Under the pieces are notes generated by a model that saw only the letters and a list, made by a program, of their open reading frames with translations, ran no database searches and was not told where the DNA came from. The position numbers and the translations under genes are program-made. Shown piece by piece: positions 1 through 8,691 of a stretch of 54,822 nt of DNA. The stretch is taken from NCBI GenBank assembly GCA_014237465.1, contig JABZFM010000031.1:1-54822 (forward strand), read 5' to 3'. This DNA comes from Desulfobacteraceae bacterium (GTDB lineage Bacteria > Desulfobacterota > Desulfobacteria > Desulfobacterales > Desulfosalsimonadaceae). Positions within the stretch are counted from its first letter, which is position 1. Every line of letters starts with the position of its first letter.

Positions 1-1
1 T

Positions 2-232
2 GCCAATCTTTCCAAACTTTGGAAAGCAGACTTTCCAAGGGTAAAAATACCAGTGTTCGGTATTTGGAGTACGGGTGACGTGGCATTGGCTGAAGATCAA
101 ATGATAAGTTCTGCCGCCTTTGTTGATGCAACATGGCAATATGAACGTATGGAAGATGTGAGCCACTGGATACCGGTGGATGAACCTGAAAAATTATCTA
201 ACCTAATAATCAATTACTTTCAAAAAAAGTAG
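2..232 (+). CDS. alpha/beta hydrolase, C-terminal fragment
   Basis: Only the last 76 codons lie in the window; the gene begins upstream. The frame runs unbroken from base 2 to a TAG at 230-232. The end reads like the tail of an alpha/beta hydrolase of the epoxide hydrolase/haloalkane dehalogenase type. A short 'VFGIWSTGD' strand-turn would carry the acid, and 'DVSHWIPVDEPEKL' places the catalytic histidine just before the last helix. The nucleophile elbow is outside the window, so substrate class cannot be told. The next gene starts 10 bp downstream behind an AGGAGG site that overlaps this stop, suggesting co-transcription. Confidence 0.7.
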   Translation, partial: ANLSKLWKADFPRVKIPVFGIWSTGDVALAEDQMISSAAFVDATWQYERMEDVSHWIPVDEPEKLSNLIINYFQKK

Positions 233-242
233 GAGGCAAGCC

Positions 243-2060
243 ATGAAGTCATTAATCAAAATATTATCTGTTTTTCTGATAATATTCAGTACGACAGCTA
301 CTGCACAGGAGCTCTCGCGCTATATGGGCGGTGAAGTAGTGCTTGAAACGGCGCCCAACGGGGCAATTGTTAATAGTGAAGTATTAAAAATCAGTCCGCA
401 AATTACCTATCTGGAACCAACCATTGATAAAGTAGCTGAAGGTGTCTGGTGTATTGGTGGATATTCGCTGGCAAACTGTACCGTAATCGAAACCGAAGAC
501 GGCCTTATTATATATGATACCGGCGACACCAAAGAAGAGGCCGAACACATCAGGGAAGCTATCAAAACCATCAGCAATAAACCCGTAAAAGCTATTATTT
601 ACAGCCATTCGCACTATGCAGTGGGTGGTGGTGCATTGGTCGATAATCCTGAGGATGTGCTTATCATCGGTCATCCTAAACTCAATGAAACGGTTCAAAG
701 CAGCCTTCAGGGTGGTGGTGCTCCATCAGCAATTCCGGAAGTAGGGCCCATTCTAACTGCACGTACAATATCACATTTTGGTATCTTATTGCCTGAAGAA
801 GGCCCTGATGCAGGTGTTGCACCTAAGTTGGAAATGGGTAAACCAATTGCCTTTTTGCCGGCCAACAAAACAGTTGAGAATGGTGAAACAGTAGAAGTTC
901 TGGGGTTAAAAATGCAATTCTTCACAGAGTTTACTTCCGATGATTATAATCTGACTGTTTATGTGCCTGAAAAAGGTTTAGTCATGAATAATTTCTTTTG
1001 GCCGGGCACTCCAAACCTTTACACCCTTAGGGGAGGTGATTACAGGTCGCCTTTGATTTGGCGCGATGGCATAAAACTTATCAGGGATTTGCAACCTGAA
1101 ATACTCTGTAATACGCATGCAAGAGCTGTTATAGGAAAAGAACTTGTAATGGAGAAATTAACAGCTTATATGGATATGATCAGTATCACTTACGATCAGA
1201 CCCTAAGGGGAATCATGATGGGCATGGGACCGGATGAGCTTAGGCATTTTGTACAGTTTCCTGAATATTTGAATGAAACTCCTGAGAACTTCCAGGGATA
1301 TGGAGAATCTGTTCATTTCCCGGAAGCCATCTATCAATATGTGATAGGATGGTTTGATTGGGATGTTACCAAATTATTTAAAATTGCCCCTGTTGATGCA
1401 GCAGAAAAGACCGTAGCCTTGATGGGAGGTAAAGAAAAAGTAGTTAAAGCAACAAGAGAGGCTTTTAAAAAGAAGGAGTTTGCCTGGGCTGCTGAACTCA
1501 TTCAGTATGTATATCTGTTAGATCCAATGGACAAAGAAGTCCGTCAGCTTAAAGCTGATATTCTCCGTCAATTAGGCTATAGAACTACGGGTTCCATTGC
1601 CCGGGGTTTTCTGCATTCCGAAGCTTTAGCGCTTGAAGGTAAAATAGTTTCACCCTTAACCGTAATGCCTTCTGCAGAAATCATTGCATCTTCGCCAACA
1701 ACATTCGTAGATTTTTATAGAATTAAAATTGATGTAGACAAAAGTAAGGATACCGATAAGGTTATTCAGTTTGTTTTTACTGATAAAGAGAATAAGTCAG
1801 TTGCATTGCATGTTCGAAAAGGCGTTGCTGAATACATTCCCGTTCCCTCAGATTATCTAAGAGAGTCAGACTTCTCAATCGAAATGGATTCTAAAACCTG
1901 GGCTTCTATTTACCTGGGAGGAACCGATGTTTCAGAAGAAATAAAATCAAAGAAAATTAAGGTAACAAAAGGAGATAAAGCAGAGCTAATCAGCATATTT
2001 AAAATGTTCGATACATTCAACCCTGCTAATAATTATAAAGTACCACCAATTAAGGGTTAG
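243..2060 (+). CDS. alkylsulfatase-like metallo-beta-lactamase-fold protein with altered metal motif
   Basis: A 605-residue exported protein: residues 1-21 are a signal peptide ending in TATA-Q. The order is a metallo-beta-lactamase domain (about 60-310), an alkyl-sulfatase dimerisation domain (about 320-455) and an SCP2-like C-terminal domain (about 470-600). This matches the class of secreted SDS hydrolases such as SdsA1. The usual HxHxDH zinc motif reads HSHYAV at 122-127, so the Asp and last His are replaced. The later Glu- and His-containing motifs are also changed (VMNNFFW, NTHARAV). The fold is clear, but zinc-dependent sulfate-ester hydrolysis is doubtful. The start has a strong AGGAGG site 8 bp upstream. 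The gene looks more A+T-rich than the kor/hdr block. Confidence 0.8.
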   Translation: MKSLIKILSVFLIIFSTTATAQELSRYMGGEVVLETAPNGAIVNSEVLKISPQITYLEPTIDKVAEGVWCIGGYSLANCTVIETEDGLIIYDTGDTKEEAEHIREAIKTISNKPVKAIIYSHSHYAVGGGALVDNPEDVLIIGHPKLNETVQSSLQGGGAPSAIPEVGPILTARTISHFGILLPEEGPDAGVAPKLEMGKPIAFLPANKTVENGETVEVLGLKMQFFTEFTSDDYNLTVYVPEKGLVMNNFFWPGTPNLYTLRGGDYRSPLIWRDGIKLIRDLQPEILCNTHARAVIGKELVMEKLTAYMDMISITYDQTLRGIMMGMGPDELRHFVQFPEYLNETPENFQGYGESVHFPEAIYQYVIGWFDWDVTKLFKIAPVDAAEKTVALMGGKEKVVKATREAFKKKEFAWAAELIQYVYLLDPMDKEVRQLKADILRQLGYRTTGSIARGFLHSEALALEGKIVSPLTVMPSAEIIASSPTTFVDFYRIKIDVDKSKDTDKVIQFVFTDKENKSVALHVRKGVAEYIPVPSDYLRESDFSIEMDSKTWASIYLGGTDVSEEIKSKKIKVTKGDKAELISIFKMFDTFNPANNYKVPPIKG

Positions 2061-2070
2061 GAGGATTGGA

Positions 2071-2342
2071 ATGAAGACATTGAAGAAATATCTAATGATG
2101 CCGACAAAGTGGGTCTGTCATCATACGACAAATCGGCATTAAAAATGAATAATGATGGCAGTACTGATATCTACTTCGGAGAAAAATCGCCTGCTGGACA
2201 GGCGTCTAACTGGATACCGACAGCAGGCAAGGACTTCTTCTTGTTATTCCGGCTTTATGGGCCGGAAGATCCGTTCTTTAACAAGAGTTTCGTGTTGCCT
2301 GATGTAAAAAAAGTCATAAAAAAGTCAAATAAAAGGAGAAAA
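2071..2342 (+). pseudogene. remnant of a DUF1254/DUF1214 protein gene
   Basis: A start (ATG 2071, behind GGAGG) gives only 23 codons before a stop. In another frame, from about 2106 to 2342, there is a typical DUF1214 C-terminus: a 'NNDGSTDIYFG' strand, 'NWIPTAG', then 'LFRLYGPED' and a final 'LPDVKKV'. The two pieces look like the 5' and 3' ends of one gene joined by a large out-of-frame deletion. The tail has no stop of its own and runs in frame into the next gene, but that gene has its own Shine-Dalgarno and signal peptide, so the fusion is probably not made. Confidence 0.7.
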
Positions 2343-2345
2343 ACA

Positions 2346-3812
2346 ATGAAAAAAATCGGTTTAATATTGTCGTTTTTCGCGCTGGTGATGCTTTTCGGGT
2401 GCACCAAAGAGGAAACAACTGAAACGCAAAAACAGGTGACAGCAACCGAAAGCACGCAGGAATTAACACCTGCCGAAGCGAAGGCCATTGCCAAAGAAGC
2501 CTACGTCTATGCCTTCCCGATGGTTGTTAATTACAAGACCATGTACATGTATGTATTAAATAAAAAATCTCCTGAATATAAAGGACCGTTCAATTATTTG
2601 GGTTGTGATGCAAGGCTGTTTACACCGGAAGACAAGGCTGTGGTAACCCCAAACTCAGATACGCCTTATTGTATGTTCTGGGTGGATCTTAGACAAGAAC
2701 CGGTAGTGATTTCCGTCCCGGAAATGGAACCCGAACGGTTTTATCATTTTCAACTCATCGATCTATATACTCACAATTTCGCATATATTGGTACATTGAC
2801 TACGGGAAACGGCTCCGGGAAATATTTGATTGCCGGTCCGGGTTGGAAAGGACAAAAACCTGAAGGCATAAACGAAGTGATAAATTGTGAAACAGATATC
2901 TTCTTTGGTGTTGTTCGAACCCAGCTATTTAATCCCGAAGACATTGATAATGTGAAGAAAATACAGGATGCGTATGATCTGAAAGGGCTCAGCGCCTACT
3001 TAGGAAAGGAAGCACCGCCTGCCGCCCTGAAAATTGATTTTCCGGAGTGGAAGGAAGGGGAGCAGTTTAACGCGGGCGCATTTACGTATATCGATTTTAT
3101 GCTGTCGCTGATAACACCGGTTGATGAAGAAAAAGAGCTCATGAAACGGTTTGCAAAAATTGGTCTGGGCACTGATGAGAGATTCGATATCAATAAGTTT
3201 TCTCCGGAAATAGCCGATGCACTGAAGGATGGAGTAAAGGAAGGATTTAAAGAACTGGAGGCATTTATAGAGAGGACAAAAAAAGACCCGCTGGGCAGCG
3301 CCAAGATATTCGGAACAAGGGAATTTCTAAAGGAAAGTGCTGCAAAAAATTACAGCCTGCCGAATTTTTATATCATGCGAGCGGTGGCAGCCCATATGGG
3401 ACTGTATGGCAATTCCGGTGCAGAGGCAACATACCCCACCTACCTGGTGGATAGTGATGGTACGCCGTTAAATGCATCCGATAATAATTACACCCTGACT
3501 TTCAAAAAAGAGGAACTCCCTCCGGTAAAGGCATTTTGGTCGCTGACCATGTACGATGGTAAAACACAGCTTTTTATCCAGAATTCTTTGGATAGATATC
3601 TTCTTAACTCAACCATGATGGATCAGTTCAAGAAAGAAGAAGACGGTTCCATTATTTTCTATATTCAAAAGGACTCACCCGGAAAGGACAAGGAAGCCAA
3701 CTGGCTGCCTGCGCCCGATGGGCCAATGTATATGGTAATGCGACTTTATGGCCCTGAACCGGATGCGCTTGAAGGGCGATGGGCGCCACCGAGTTTGCAG
3801 AAGGTTCAATAA
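2346..3812 (+). CDS. DUF1254/DUF1214 domain lipoprotein
   Basis: A 488-residue protein starting at ATG 2346 behind AGGAGA. An open frame extends farther upstream, but that part is the remnant of a neighbouring gene. Residues 1-20 form a lipoprotein signal with lipobox LFGC, so the mature protein should be lipid-anchored. DUF1254 occupies about 35-190 ('YAFPMVVNYKTMY', 'TPNSDTPYCMFWVDL'). DUF1214 lies at the C-terminus ('PVKAFWSLTMYD', 'NWLPAPDGPMYMVMRLYGP'). No enzymatic activity is established for this pair of domains. A second DUF1254/1214 gene follows 63 bp downstream, and a broken one precedes it, so this is a small paralogous cluster. Confidence 0.85.
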   Translation: MKKIGLILSFFALVMLFGCTKEETTETQKQVTATESTQELTPAEAKAIAKEAYVYAFPMVVNYKTMYMYVLNKKSPEYKGPFNYLGCDARLFTPEDKAVVTPNSDTPYCMFWVDLRQEPVVISVPEMEPERFYHFQLIDLYTHNFAYIGTLTTGNGSGKYLIAGPGWKGQKPEGINEVINCETDIFFGVVRTQLFNPEDIDNVKKIQDAYDLKGLSAYLGKEAPPAALKIDFPEWKEGEQFNAGAFTYIDFMLSLITPVDEEKELMKRFAKIGLGTDERFDINKFSPEIADALKDGVKEGFKELEAFIERTKKDPLGSAKIFGTREFLKESAAKNYSLPNFYIMRAVAAHMGLYGNSGAEATYPTYLVDSDGTPLNASDNNYTLTFKKEELPPVKAFWSLTMYDGKTQLFIQNSLDRYLLNSTMMDQFKKEEDGSIIFYIQKDSPGKDKEANWLPAPDGPMYMVMRLYGPEPDALEGRWAPPSLQKVQ

Positions 3813-3875
3813 CGGTTTAAACCCTTGTATGCCTGATACTAACAATCAAACAAAGACAAAACAAAAGGAGAGCAT

Positions 3876-4907
3876 ATGAAAAAGCTAAAAAGTACCACAA
3901 TTTTTTTGGCCATAGTGATCATGGCCATAGTTGTTACAATTATTCCAAATACAGGAATGGCTGATGGCAAAGAGCCGGTGACGGTCAAGACCTTTGTACG
4001 CGCAGAAACCGACACCGCAATTAAGAAGGTCGTCGGCACTGCCGGCCTGAATACCTTTTTCCACATTCGTGGACTCGTCCCGATCGACAAGCAGGATGTG
4101 ATCCGGATGAACCGTGACACCCTTTACTCTTCTGCTGTTCTGGATTTGAGCAAACCCGCAACCGTAATTTTGCCGGAAACCGGCGGCCGCTACCAGAGTC
4201 TTCACGTCATCAACCAGGATCATTATTCCTTCGCAAAAACCAAACCGGGCAAGTATAAGCTTACTCAAAAAGAGGTTGGAAGCCGCTATGCCTACCTCAT
4301 CGTTCGCACCTTTATCGATGCAGGTGATGCCGAAGATATCAAGGCTGCCAACACAATCCAGGATCAGCTCAAGATTGAAGGCGGAGGTTCCGGTCCACTC
4401 GATATTCCCGACTGGAATATCGAGCAAGTGATGATTGCAAGAGATGCGCTGAACACCCTGGCCAAACTCGGAGGAACTAACGAAGGGGGTTTTGGAACGA
4501 AAGAAGAAACCGACCCAATCGCCCACTTAATGTGGGCTGCTGCTGGTTGGGGCGGGCTGCCCCTTAAGCACACCTTCGGAGACATCGGCGCAGTGGCGAA
4601 AAACGATGGCACACCGCACGTGCTCAACGTCAAAGACGTTCCCGTAAATGCCTTCTGGTCTGTGATTGTCTATAATGCTGACGGTTTTATCCCCGAAAAT
4701 TCAAAGGGGGTCTACAGCTATAACAACGTGACTGCAAAAACCAACAAAGATGGATCCTACACGATCTATTTCGGCGACTGTGATGATGACAACAAGAACT
4801 GTCTGCCGATTTCAGAAGGCTGGAATTACGTCATCCGTATGTATGAACCACGTCAGGAAATCCTCGACGGCTCATGGAAATTTCCGGCCATAGAACCAGT
4901 TAAATAA
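3876..4907 (+). CDS. exported DUF1254/DUF1214 domain protein
   Basis: A 343-residue protein with an N-terminal export signal (about 1-30, ending GMADG) and no lipobox Cys, unlike the paralogue upstream. The early part ('RGLVPIDKQDVIRMNRDTLYSSAVLDL') is the compact DUF1254 form, and the C-terminus ('VNAFWSVIVYNADGF', 'NYVIRMYEPRQEILDG') is DUF1214. AAAGGAG lies 9 bp before the ATG. The cellular role of these proteins is not known. It is the third DUF1214-containing sequence in 2.8 kb. Confidence 0.85.
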   Translation: MKKLKSTTIFLAIVIMAIVVTIIPNTGMADGKEPVTVKTFVRAETDTAIKKVVGTAGLNTFFHIRGLVPIDKQDVIRMNRDTLYSSAVLDLSKPATVILPETGGRYQSLHVINQDHYSFAKTKPGKYKLTQKEVGSRYAYLIVRTFIDAGDAEDIKAANTIQDQLKIEGGGSGPLDIPDWNIEQVMIARDALNTLAKLGGTNEGGFGTKEETDPIAHLMWAAAGWGGLPLKHTFGDIGAVAKNDGTPHVLNVKDVPVNAFWSVIVYNADGFIPENSKGVYSYNNVTAKTNKDGSYTIYFGDCDDDNKNCLPISEGWNYVIRMYEPRQEILDGSWKFPAIEPVK

Positions 4908-4927
4908 GGTCACAAAGGATAGATATT

Positions 4928-5935
4928 ATGAATACTACAACGGTTGTGTGTACGTTAATAATGCTGCTATTTGCCGGTGCTGGCACGACAGCTGAACCAC
5001 CGCCTTGTTCTGGAGATTGTCGTTGACCAGCTTCGCGGAGACATGCCGGCAATGGTGCTGGATCGATGCGGTTCAGGTGGTTTTCGTTATTTGACCGAAA
5101 AGGGTGTCTGGTACAAAAATGCGCATCATCCGCATGCAAACACGGAAACTATTGTCGGCCATATGACGCTTTCGACCGGGGCTTATCCGTTACGGCATGG
5201 CATGGTCGGCAATGTCTGGTTTGACGCGGAAAAAGACCGGCTGGTGTATAATATCGAGGATTCGGATTATGCCGCGACCGGTGGTCTTGGCGCTCGTGAT
5301 ATGGATTCAGAAGTCGATGCAAGCCAGGTATCAAAGACCGAAGGCCGTTCGCCCAAGACGATAGTAACCACGCCGGGCATATGGGCAAGGCCTACTGGTA
5401 TTCAACAAACAACGGGCAGTTTGCTTCCAGTACCTATTATTTCAAAGAGTTTCCCGGTTGGGTCAGCAAGTGGAATGAACAAAAAAAGGCAGACGCCTAT
5501 TATGAAAAACACTGGAAATTAAGCCGGCCAAAATCAACTTACAAAAACAGCTTTCAGGATGACCGGCCATATGAAAACCCGCACGACTTAGGGTACGGAA
5601 AGGTTTTCCCGCATCCGTTTGGGGGCAAAGACAACAAGTATTACTATACCCTGCTGATGGCAAGTCCCATTGTGGATGAGCTGACAATGGATTTTGTCAT
5701 GGCACTCGTTCAAAATGAGAAGCTGGGTCAGGACAGTGTTTCGGATTATCTGGCCATCAGTTTGTCCGGCACGGATTATGTCGGGCATCTTTTTGGGCCG
5801 GCCAGTCTGGAAAGCGAGGAAAATCTTTTACGTCTCGACCGCACATTAATTGCTCCGACGCTGGCGTTGTTTTTGGGAACGAAATTACCTTCCGGCTCGG
5901 TAGGAAAACCGCTGACGGAAGCAATGTCAAAATAA
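4928..5935 (+). pseudogene. PafA-like alkaline phosphatase/phosphodiesterase, broken
   Basis: Several frames together give a recognisable type I phosphodiesterase/PafA-type phosphatase. A signal peptide start at 4928 stops after 32 codons, but the reading continues in another frame with 'LVLEIVVDQLRGDMP', the nucleophile region 'TETIVGHMTLSTG' and 'RHGMVGNVWF'. Near 5365-5385 the frame shifts again and about 30 residues expected in PafA are missing. The sequence resumes with 'AYWYSTNNGQF', 'STYYFKEFPGW' and 'GTDYVGHLFGP'. After 'LLRLDRTL' it diverges and ends, so the last third, including the C-terminal metal ligands, is absent. At least two frameshifts and a 3' truncation make it non-functional. 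Confidence 0.8.
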
Positions 5936-6019
5936 GGATGTATCTGCCTTTAACCTGTAACCCTGATCCGGCTCGCTATGAACTGTACAAGGTCCGGACC
6001 AGGGCGTTTGGAGGGTAAT

Positions 6020-6457
6020 ATGGGAAAAAGATCCGTTTTTTATGGATGGGCGGTGTTATTCGTAACATGGGTGGTTTTTTGTAATGTTAGTCAAGCCGGG
6101 GACAGTCTTCCTGGAGCCGCCGGTATTGAAGACACGAAATGGCTGCTGACCGAGGTCAGCGGCACACCTGTTTCACCTTTGGCCGGAGAAAAGCAGCCGC
6201 ATATCATGCTGGATGCCGAAATGAAAAAAGTCTCCGGCTTTGCCGGGTGCAACAATTTTTTTGCCGGCTATGAAATCGACGGGGCGGGACTGAAGTTCGG
6301 CCCGGCCGGTTCAACCCGAATGGCATGTCCGGACCTTGAGACAGGTCTGGAAACAGAGTTTTTGAAAGCGCTGGACAAGACCAGGGGCTGGGAAATCAGG
6401 GACAATGTGCTGCTTCTCCTGGGTGGCGGCGATGTTCTCTCCCGGTTCACGAAATAG
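6020..6457 (+). CDS. META-domain (HslJ-like) exported protein
   Basis: A 145-residue protein. I start it at ATG 6020, directly behind GGAGGG, rather than at the earlier in-frame ATG 5978. Residues 1-27 are a signal peptide ending SQAG. The rest is one META domain: 'DTKWLLTEVSGTPV', then 'GFAGCNNFFAGYEIDG' and the 'STRMACP' strand seen in HslJ-type proteins. Some family members are linked to stress or antibiotic tolerance, but no biochemical activity is fixed. The gene stands alone, followed by a 526-bp repeat-rich gap. Confidence 0.85.
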   Translation: MGKRSVFYGWAVLFVTWVVFCNVSQAGDSLPGAAGIEDTKWLLTEVSGTPVSPLAGEKQPHIMLDAEMKKVSGFAGCNNFFAGYEIDGAGLKFGPAGSTRMACPDLETGLETEFLKALDKTRGWEIRDNVLLLLGGGDVLSRFTK

Positions 6458-6560
6458 AGTAACTTTGGAATTACAGGCCCTGACCTTTGACTCCCGCAGG
6501 TTGAAATAAGCAGGAATTAAGGCGAGTTGCTAAAGCCAGTTGATCTGTTTGATATGAAAC

Positions 6561-6600
6561 TGTGGGCGCGGCTTCTGGTGGGAGTGGCTTCCAGCCACGA
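6561..6600. repeat. degenerate REP-like hairpin (TGTGGGAG family)
   Basis: Two overlapping units, TGTGGGCGCGGCTTC and TGGGAGTGGCTTCCAGCC, share the header and stem-loop layout of the better conserved copies at 6752 and 6926. The second forms a stem GTGGCT/AGCCAC with a 3-nt loop. Confidence 0.55.
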
Positions 6601-6751
6601 AAAAATGATGTGTGGGTGCTTCATCTCGCAGCGACTCGGAAAAACAGATTGTCAGCCGATTCAGAAGTAATGGCTGGGCTGCCATTGAAAATGATTTTCA
6701 TGGATCCCTGTATGGGTTTTGTAAAATTACGGTTTTATGGCGGGTCACATA

Positions 6752-6778
6752 AATCGCGGCAGGATGCCGCTCCCACAG
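6752..6778 (-). repeat. REP-like palindromic repeat, copy in minus orientation
   Basis: A 27-bp unit that is the exact reverse complement of 6926-6952. The core CGGCA-TCC-TGCCG forms a hairpin, preceded by the header CTGTGGGAG. Header plus imperfect palindrome in a noncoding gap is the design of REP elements moved by RAYT transposases, and a RAYT gene is at 53720-54508 (the link is inference). Confidence 0.75.
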
Positions 6779-6925
6779 AAAAAAGAGTATTATGGAAGCC
6801 TTTCCCACAGGGCATATTTGTTCCTACAGGGCAGATTCATTTTTTTAAATTGATTTGAAGTAAAATTGTGGGAGTTGTATCTCATTTATGTGATCGGCAC
6901 TTCATTTGTGGGATAGGCATCTATC

Positions 6926-6952
6926 CTGTGGGAGCGGCATCCTGCCGCGATT
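6926..6952 (+). repeat. REP-like palindromic repeat, copy in plus orientation
   Basis: Exact inverted partner of 6752-6778. Immediately upstream, 6864-6925 holds decayed relatives of the unit (TGTGGGAGTTGTATC, TTGTGGGATAGGCATCTATC), so the block 6840-6952 reads as a row of units of different ages. Nothing else is seen in the 6458-6983 gap. Confidence 0.75.
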
Positions 6953-6983
6953 ATAAACTCGGGCATGAAAAGGAGTTAAAATA

Positions 6984-7838
6984 ATGGGACATGGAGATGT
7001 AATGATGATTAGATATGGCAGTAAGAATATCCTGAGCAGGTTTTTGTTGGTTCTGGCCTGCTTGATGATCACTTCGGGTTGCGCGAGTGTTGATACCAGG
7101 ACAATACCCGCAGATGTGCCGGAGATAGCCCCGGGAATTTTAGCCGGATACCTCCAGTCGGAGGCGCTTCCCAACAGCCTGGCACTGATTCCACCGCCGC
7201 CTGAGCAAGGATCGGCCGCGTATGCGCTTGATGAGGAGGTCAGCCAAAAAGCCCTGGCGTTGCAGGATACCCCACGCTGGGAACTGGCAATCGAGGATGC
7301 GAACCTGAGGTTTCCTGACGCCGCCGGCACCTTTTCCTGTGCGCTGGGAATTCCGATTACGGAAAAAGACACACCGCATCTTTACATGTTGTTGCGCCGC
7401 ACTTTAGCCGATGCCGGTCTTTCCACCTATACGGCCAAGAATCATTACCAGCGTAAACGTCCATTTATGGTGAACGGGGAGCCTGTCTGCACGCCGGACG
7501 AAGAAGAGGAGGATCTGAGGAAGGACGGTTCCTATCCCTCCGGGCATACGGCAATCGGCTGGGCCTGGGCGCTCATCCTGACAGAGATCGCCCCTGACCG
7601 GGCGGATGCCATTCTCGCCCGCGGCCGGGCCTTCGGCGAAAGCCGCAACGTCTGTAATGCCCATTGGCACAGCGATGTGGCCGAAGGGCGTTTCATGGGG
7701 GCTGCCACTGTGGCCCGGCTGCATGTCGATCCTGTTTTCTGTGCCGAATTGGCGGCTGCCAAAGCCGAATATGCAGCTGTCATTGCCAAAGGCCTGAAAC
7801 CTTCCCGGGACTGTGAGGCCGAGGCCGGGGGAGATTGA
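6984..7838 (+). CDS. class A acid phosphatase (PAP2 superfamily) lipoprotein
   Basis: A 284-residue non-specific acid phosphatase. The N-terminus is a lipoprotein signal with a lipobox ending TSGC at about residue 33, so it should sit in the periplasm on a membrane anchor. The three PAP2 signatures are complete: K-x6-RP in 'KNHYQRKRP', PSGH in 'YPSGHTAIGW', and SR-x5-H-x3-D in 'ESRNVCNAHWHSD'. This family removes phosphate from many organic monoesters. GGAGT lies about 9 bp before the chosen ATG; in-frame ATGs at 7002 and 7005 are alternatives and would give a shorter signal. The barrel gene follows 37 bp later. Confidence 0.9.
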   Translation: MGHGDVMMIRYGSKNILSRFLLVLACLMITSGCASVDTRTIPADVPEIAPGILAGYLQSEALPNSLALIPPPPEQGSAAYALDEEVSQKALALQDTPRWELAIEDANLRFPDAAGTFSCALGIPITEKDTPHLYMLLRRTLADAGLSTYTAKNHYQRKRPFMVNGEPVCTPDEEEEDLRKDGSYPSGHTAIGWAWALILTEIAPDRADAILARGRAFGESRNVCNAHWHSDVAEGRFMGAATVARLHVDPVFCAELAAAKAEYAAVIAKGLKPSRDCEAEAGGD

Positions 7839-7875
7839 GATAGTTAAATAAAATGCGAAATAAGGAGAAAAGAGC

Positions 7876-8655
7876 ATGGATTTAATAAAGCGTTGTTTAA
7901 TGGGAATGACGGTCGCTGTAATTCTGCCGTTAATTTGTGTTGTATTGGTGCATGCGGAATCCGATTGCAGCGATCAATGGGAATTCCAGCTGGCCCCATA
8001 CGCCTGGCTGGCCGGACAAAAAGGGGAGGTTGCCACACTTCCGGGTTTTCCGCCAACCGATATTGATATCGATTTTTATGACGATATTTTCGGAAACATC
8101 AATGGAGCGATTTTTCTTGTAGGCGAAGCTCGCAAGGACCGCTATGGCATGTTAATGGATATCGCTTATACCGATATTGAATTTGAGGACACGACACCGG
8201 GACCGTTTTTTTCATCCGTTAAATCAAGAACAAAATCGTGGATGGTAACGGCGGCCGGGCTATATCGTCTGATACAAGAACCTGGCGTTTTTTTAGATCT
8301 CATAGCAGGTGCCCGTTACTGGTCCGTAGACTCGACGCTTTCTCTGGGTGCCGGGATACTGGATCCCCAAAAGGTCTCCAACAGAGAAGGCTGGGTTGAC
8401 CCCGTCATTGGTTTGAAAGGCCTGTCGCCGATTGGGGAGTCAAAATTTTTTGTCAGCGGCAGCTTGGTATTGGGTGGCTTTGGCGTAGGGTCCGACTTTA
8501 TGTGGGACGCCATTGCCAATCTTGGCTACCAGTGGACCGAGGGCTTCTCAACCACCCTGGGTTACCGTTACCTGGATGTGGATTATGAGGACAATGATTT
8601 TTTGTATGATGTTGCCCAGAGCGGTCTTGTCTTCGGGCTTTCCTGGCGGTTTTAG
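7876..8655 (+). CDS. outer-membrane beta-barrel protein, unknown function
   Basis: A 259-residue protein with a signal peptide (about 1-27, ending VHAES). The mature part is built of alternating strands rich in Gly and aromatic residues, with repeated 'GYRYLDVDYED'-like hairpins, and the last residues are 'GLVFGLSWRF', with the terminal Phe typical of barrels inserted by the BAM machinery. Similar whole-length proteins are annotated only as hypothetical or outer-membrane proteins. AAGGAGAAAAG precedes the ATG. It sits between the acid phosphatase and the AsmA-like gene on the same strand. Confidence 0.7.
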   Translation: MDLIKRCLMGMTVAVILPLICVVLVHAESDCSDQWEFQLAPYAWLAGQKGEVATLPGFPPTDIDIDFYDDIFGNINGAIFLVGEARKDRYGMLMDIAYTDIEFEDTTPGPFFSSVKSRTKSWMVTAAGLYRLIQEPGVFLDLIAGARYWSVDSTLSLGAGILDPQKVSNREGWVDPVIGLKGLSPIGESKFFVSGSLVLGGFGVGSDFMWDAIANLGYQWTEGFSTTLGYRYLDVDYEDNDFLYDVAQSGLVFGLSWRF

Positions 8656-8691
8656 CCCTAATTTTTCATGAGAAATACAGATTAGCGCCAA

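Noticed and set aside
2109-3812. A single 567-residue DUF1214-DUF1254 protein
   Set aside because: The first 79 codons are a remnant of another gene; a Shine-Dalgarno, ATG and lipoprotein signal begin at 2346.
4928-5935. Two separate small functional genes
   Set aside because: Both pieces align in order to one PafA-like phosphatase with frameshifts and deletion.
6561-6952. CRISPR array
   Set aside because: Units are inverted and unevenly spaced, without constant spacers, and no cas genes are present.
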